From Oscillospiraceae bacterium (GTDB lineage Bacteria > Bacillota > Clostridia > Oscillospirales > Ruminococcaceae): a stretch of 8,508 nucleotides of DNA. Of this stretch, positions 7,577-8,508 are shown piece after piece; position 1 is the stretch's first letter, and each line of letters opens with the position of its first letter. The translations under genes and the position numbers were made by a program. The notes below the pieces were generated by a model. That model made no database searches. It was not told the DNA's origin and was given only the letters and a program-made list of their open reading frames with translations. The DNA is taken from NCBI GenBank assembly GCA_017416665.1, contig JAFQBO010000134.1:1-8508 (forward strand), in the 5' to 3' direction.

Positions 7577-7609
7577 TGACATACTTCGGATAAAATCCGA
7601 AGTATGTCA
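7577..7609 (+). terminator. Perfect 14-bp stem-loop between the two secreted-protein genes (terminator or processing hairpin)
   Basis: TGACATACTTCGGA (7577-7590), a 5-nt TAAAA loop and TCCGAAGTATGTCA (7596-7609) form a perfect hairpin 14 nt after the lyase stop. No T-run follows on either strand, so it is not a standard intrinsic terminator. It ends only 6 nt before the AAGGAG of the next gene. It may attenuate, protect the lyase mRNA's 3' end, or affect downstream translation; the hairpin is certain, its role is not. Confidence 0.6.
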
Positions 7610-7628
7610 TAATGAAAGGAGCAAAAGA

Positions 7629-8508
7629 ATGAAAAGAATAATCGGTTTACTGTTGAGTCTGATTATTATTGCAACGCAGATTTCGGGGCTGGCATATTTT
7701 CCGGATCCGTATAATTGGGCATATGAAAATACTGCACCCGATGTTGATTTAGTGGGTGTTGTTTCATATGAGGATTTAAAAAATGTAAAATTAGTGACAG
7801 ATTTTGATACGACGCATGAAGTTTATAATTCTATGTATGTGCGTGTTTACTATAATGCGTCAGCAAATTCACATGGTACTTCTACGACAAGAGATTATAC
7901 TATAGAAAGATTCGGTCAGACAGATCCCGAAACAGGGATTACCACCTTTACACTTGACCTTTCTCCGTTTAATGTGACAGAGGGATTTAAAACATTTGGT
8001 TTTGTTATATACTATGTAAATACTACCGGCACAAAAATCAGTGACTGGGTATGGCGTACTGTTTATGTAAGCAAGAAAACAACAAATGTTTTTATGGATT
8101 TTGATGCTGATTTTAATACTCCCGAGGAATTTGTGCAGGAACTTGATGATTCTTCGTGGAGCGGATATGTCAGCCGTGATGAGTCAGACGGAAGCATTGC
8201 AATTGAAGGCAAAAAAGGTGAGTTGGCAGTAGATACGGGTATTGAAAGTAACGACGCATTTGTTGTTTCGATGCGTTATAAGCTTGGTGCGGTTTCAGAC
8301 GGTTCAATACGTCCTGCTATGGCTATGACGGACGGTAACAGAGCTTATACAAACGGAACTAATGGAATAAGTGTTCTTATGCAACAGGCAAGTTCTGGAA
8401 ATATCAATATTACGGGTGCGTTTAAAAATCTCAGCGGTGATTATACAGCAAAAGCAACTACAGCAAATTCATGGATAGATTTAATTGCTGTTGTAAGTAA
8501 GAATAAAA
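7629..8508 (+). CDS. Secreted protein with beta-sandwich modules, function unknown (C-terminus cut by window edge)
   Basis: An open frame runs from ATG 7629 through 293 codons to the window end without a stop. AAGGAG (7616-7621) lies 7 nt before the ATG. The N-terminus is a signal peptide, MKRIIGLLLSLIIIATQISG then LA, likely cut after residue 22. The mature part opens with FPDPYNWAYENT, then a region rich in alternating hydrophobic residues to about 150. From about 155 a second segment starts (TTNVFMDFDADFNTPEEF). It resembles the start of the jelly-roll modules in the lyase (an aromatic/acidic FD.DF opening, then a run of short strands with FVVSMRYKLG near 218-227). No catalytic motif is visible in the part present. 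It follows the lyase in the same direction after 66 nt and is probably co-regulated. It could be another lyase or hydrolase with its catalytic domain beyond the edge, or a binding protein. Confidence 0.82.
   Translation, partial: MKRIIGLLLSLIIIATQISGLAYFPDPYNWAYENTAPDVDLVGVVSYEDLKNVKLVTDFDTTHEVYNSMYVRVYYNASANSHGTSTTRDYTIERFGQTDPETGITTFTLDLSPFNVTEGFKTFGFVIYYVNTTGTKISDWVWRTVYVSKKTTNVFMDFDADFNTPEEFVQELDDSSWSGYVSRDESDGSIAIEGKKGELAVDTGIESNDAFVVSMRYKLGAVSDGSIRPAMAMTDGNRAYTNGTNGISVLMQQASSGNINITGAFKNLSGDYTAKATTANSWIDLIAVVSKNK

Noticed and set aside
7577..7609. Hairpin as a classic Rho-independent terminator or as a mobile-element inverted end
   Set aside because: No T-run follows on either strand, and there is no transposase, partner repeat or target duplication nearby.
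7692..7730. SLH-like look of FPDPYNWAYENT at the start of the second secreted protein
   Set aside because: Only the FxDxxxxWAYE-like opening resembles an SLH repeat; the rest of the repeat and further copies are missing.

Overview
The window looks like accessory carbohydrate-utilisation DNA from an AT-rich Gram-positive anaerobe, most likely a Firmicutes/Clostridia lineage. This rests on strong AGGAGG-type Shine-Dalgarno sequences at every gene, a TTG start, an LplA/LplB/LplC-type sugar importer without its own ATPase, and a large secreted enzyme joining a copper-amine-oxidase-N-like module to a heparinase II/III-like lyase. The genus cannot be named from sequence alone.

Layout. Positions 1-2983 hold a minus-strand, tightly packed operon read from right to left: an LplB-type permease (2983-2027), an LplC-type permease (2015-1143) and a lipoprotein solute-binding protein (1122 to beyond position 1, C-terminus cut off). 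Positions 2984-3203 are a compact divergent control region. Positions 3204-7562 encode a 1452-residue secreted multimodular polysaccharide lyase candidate, read left to right. A perfect 14-bp inverted repeat (7577-7609) follows, then a second secreted protein begins at 7629 and runs off the right edge.

How it fits together (inference). The secreted lyase would cut an acidic polysaccharide outside the cell. The lipoprotein would capture the oligosaccharides and the two permeases would import them, powered by a shared MsmX-like ATPase encoded elsewhere. The second secreted protein probably acts on, or binds, the same polymer. The substrate is unknown. The intracellular enzymes expected to finish degradation and a dedicated regulator are not in the window.

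The most interesting signal is in the divergent control region: four copies of TTTTTGCA/TGCAAAAA in a perfectly symmetric two-by-two arrangement. Within each pair the copies are direct repeats 21 bp apart, and each outer site overlaps the -35 of one of two divergent promoters. This geometry matches AraC-family activator sites and suggests one regulator turns on importer and lyase together.
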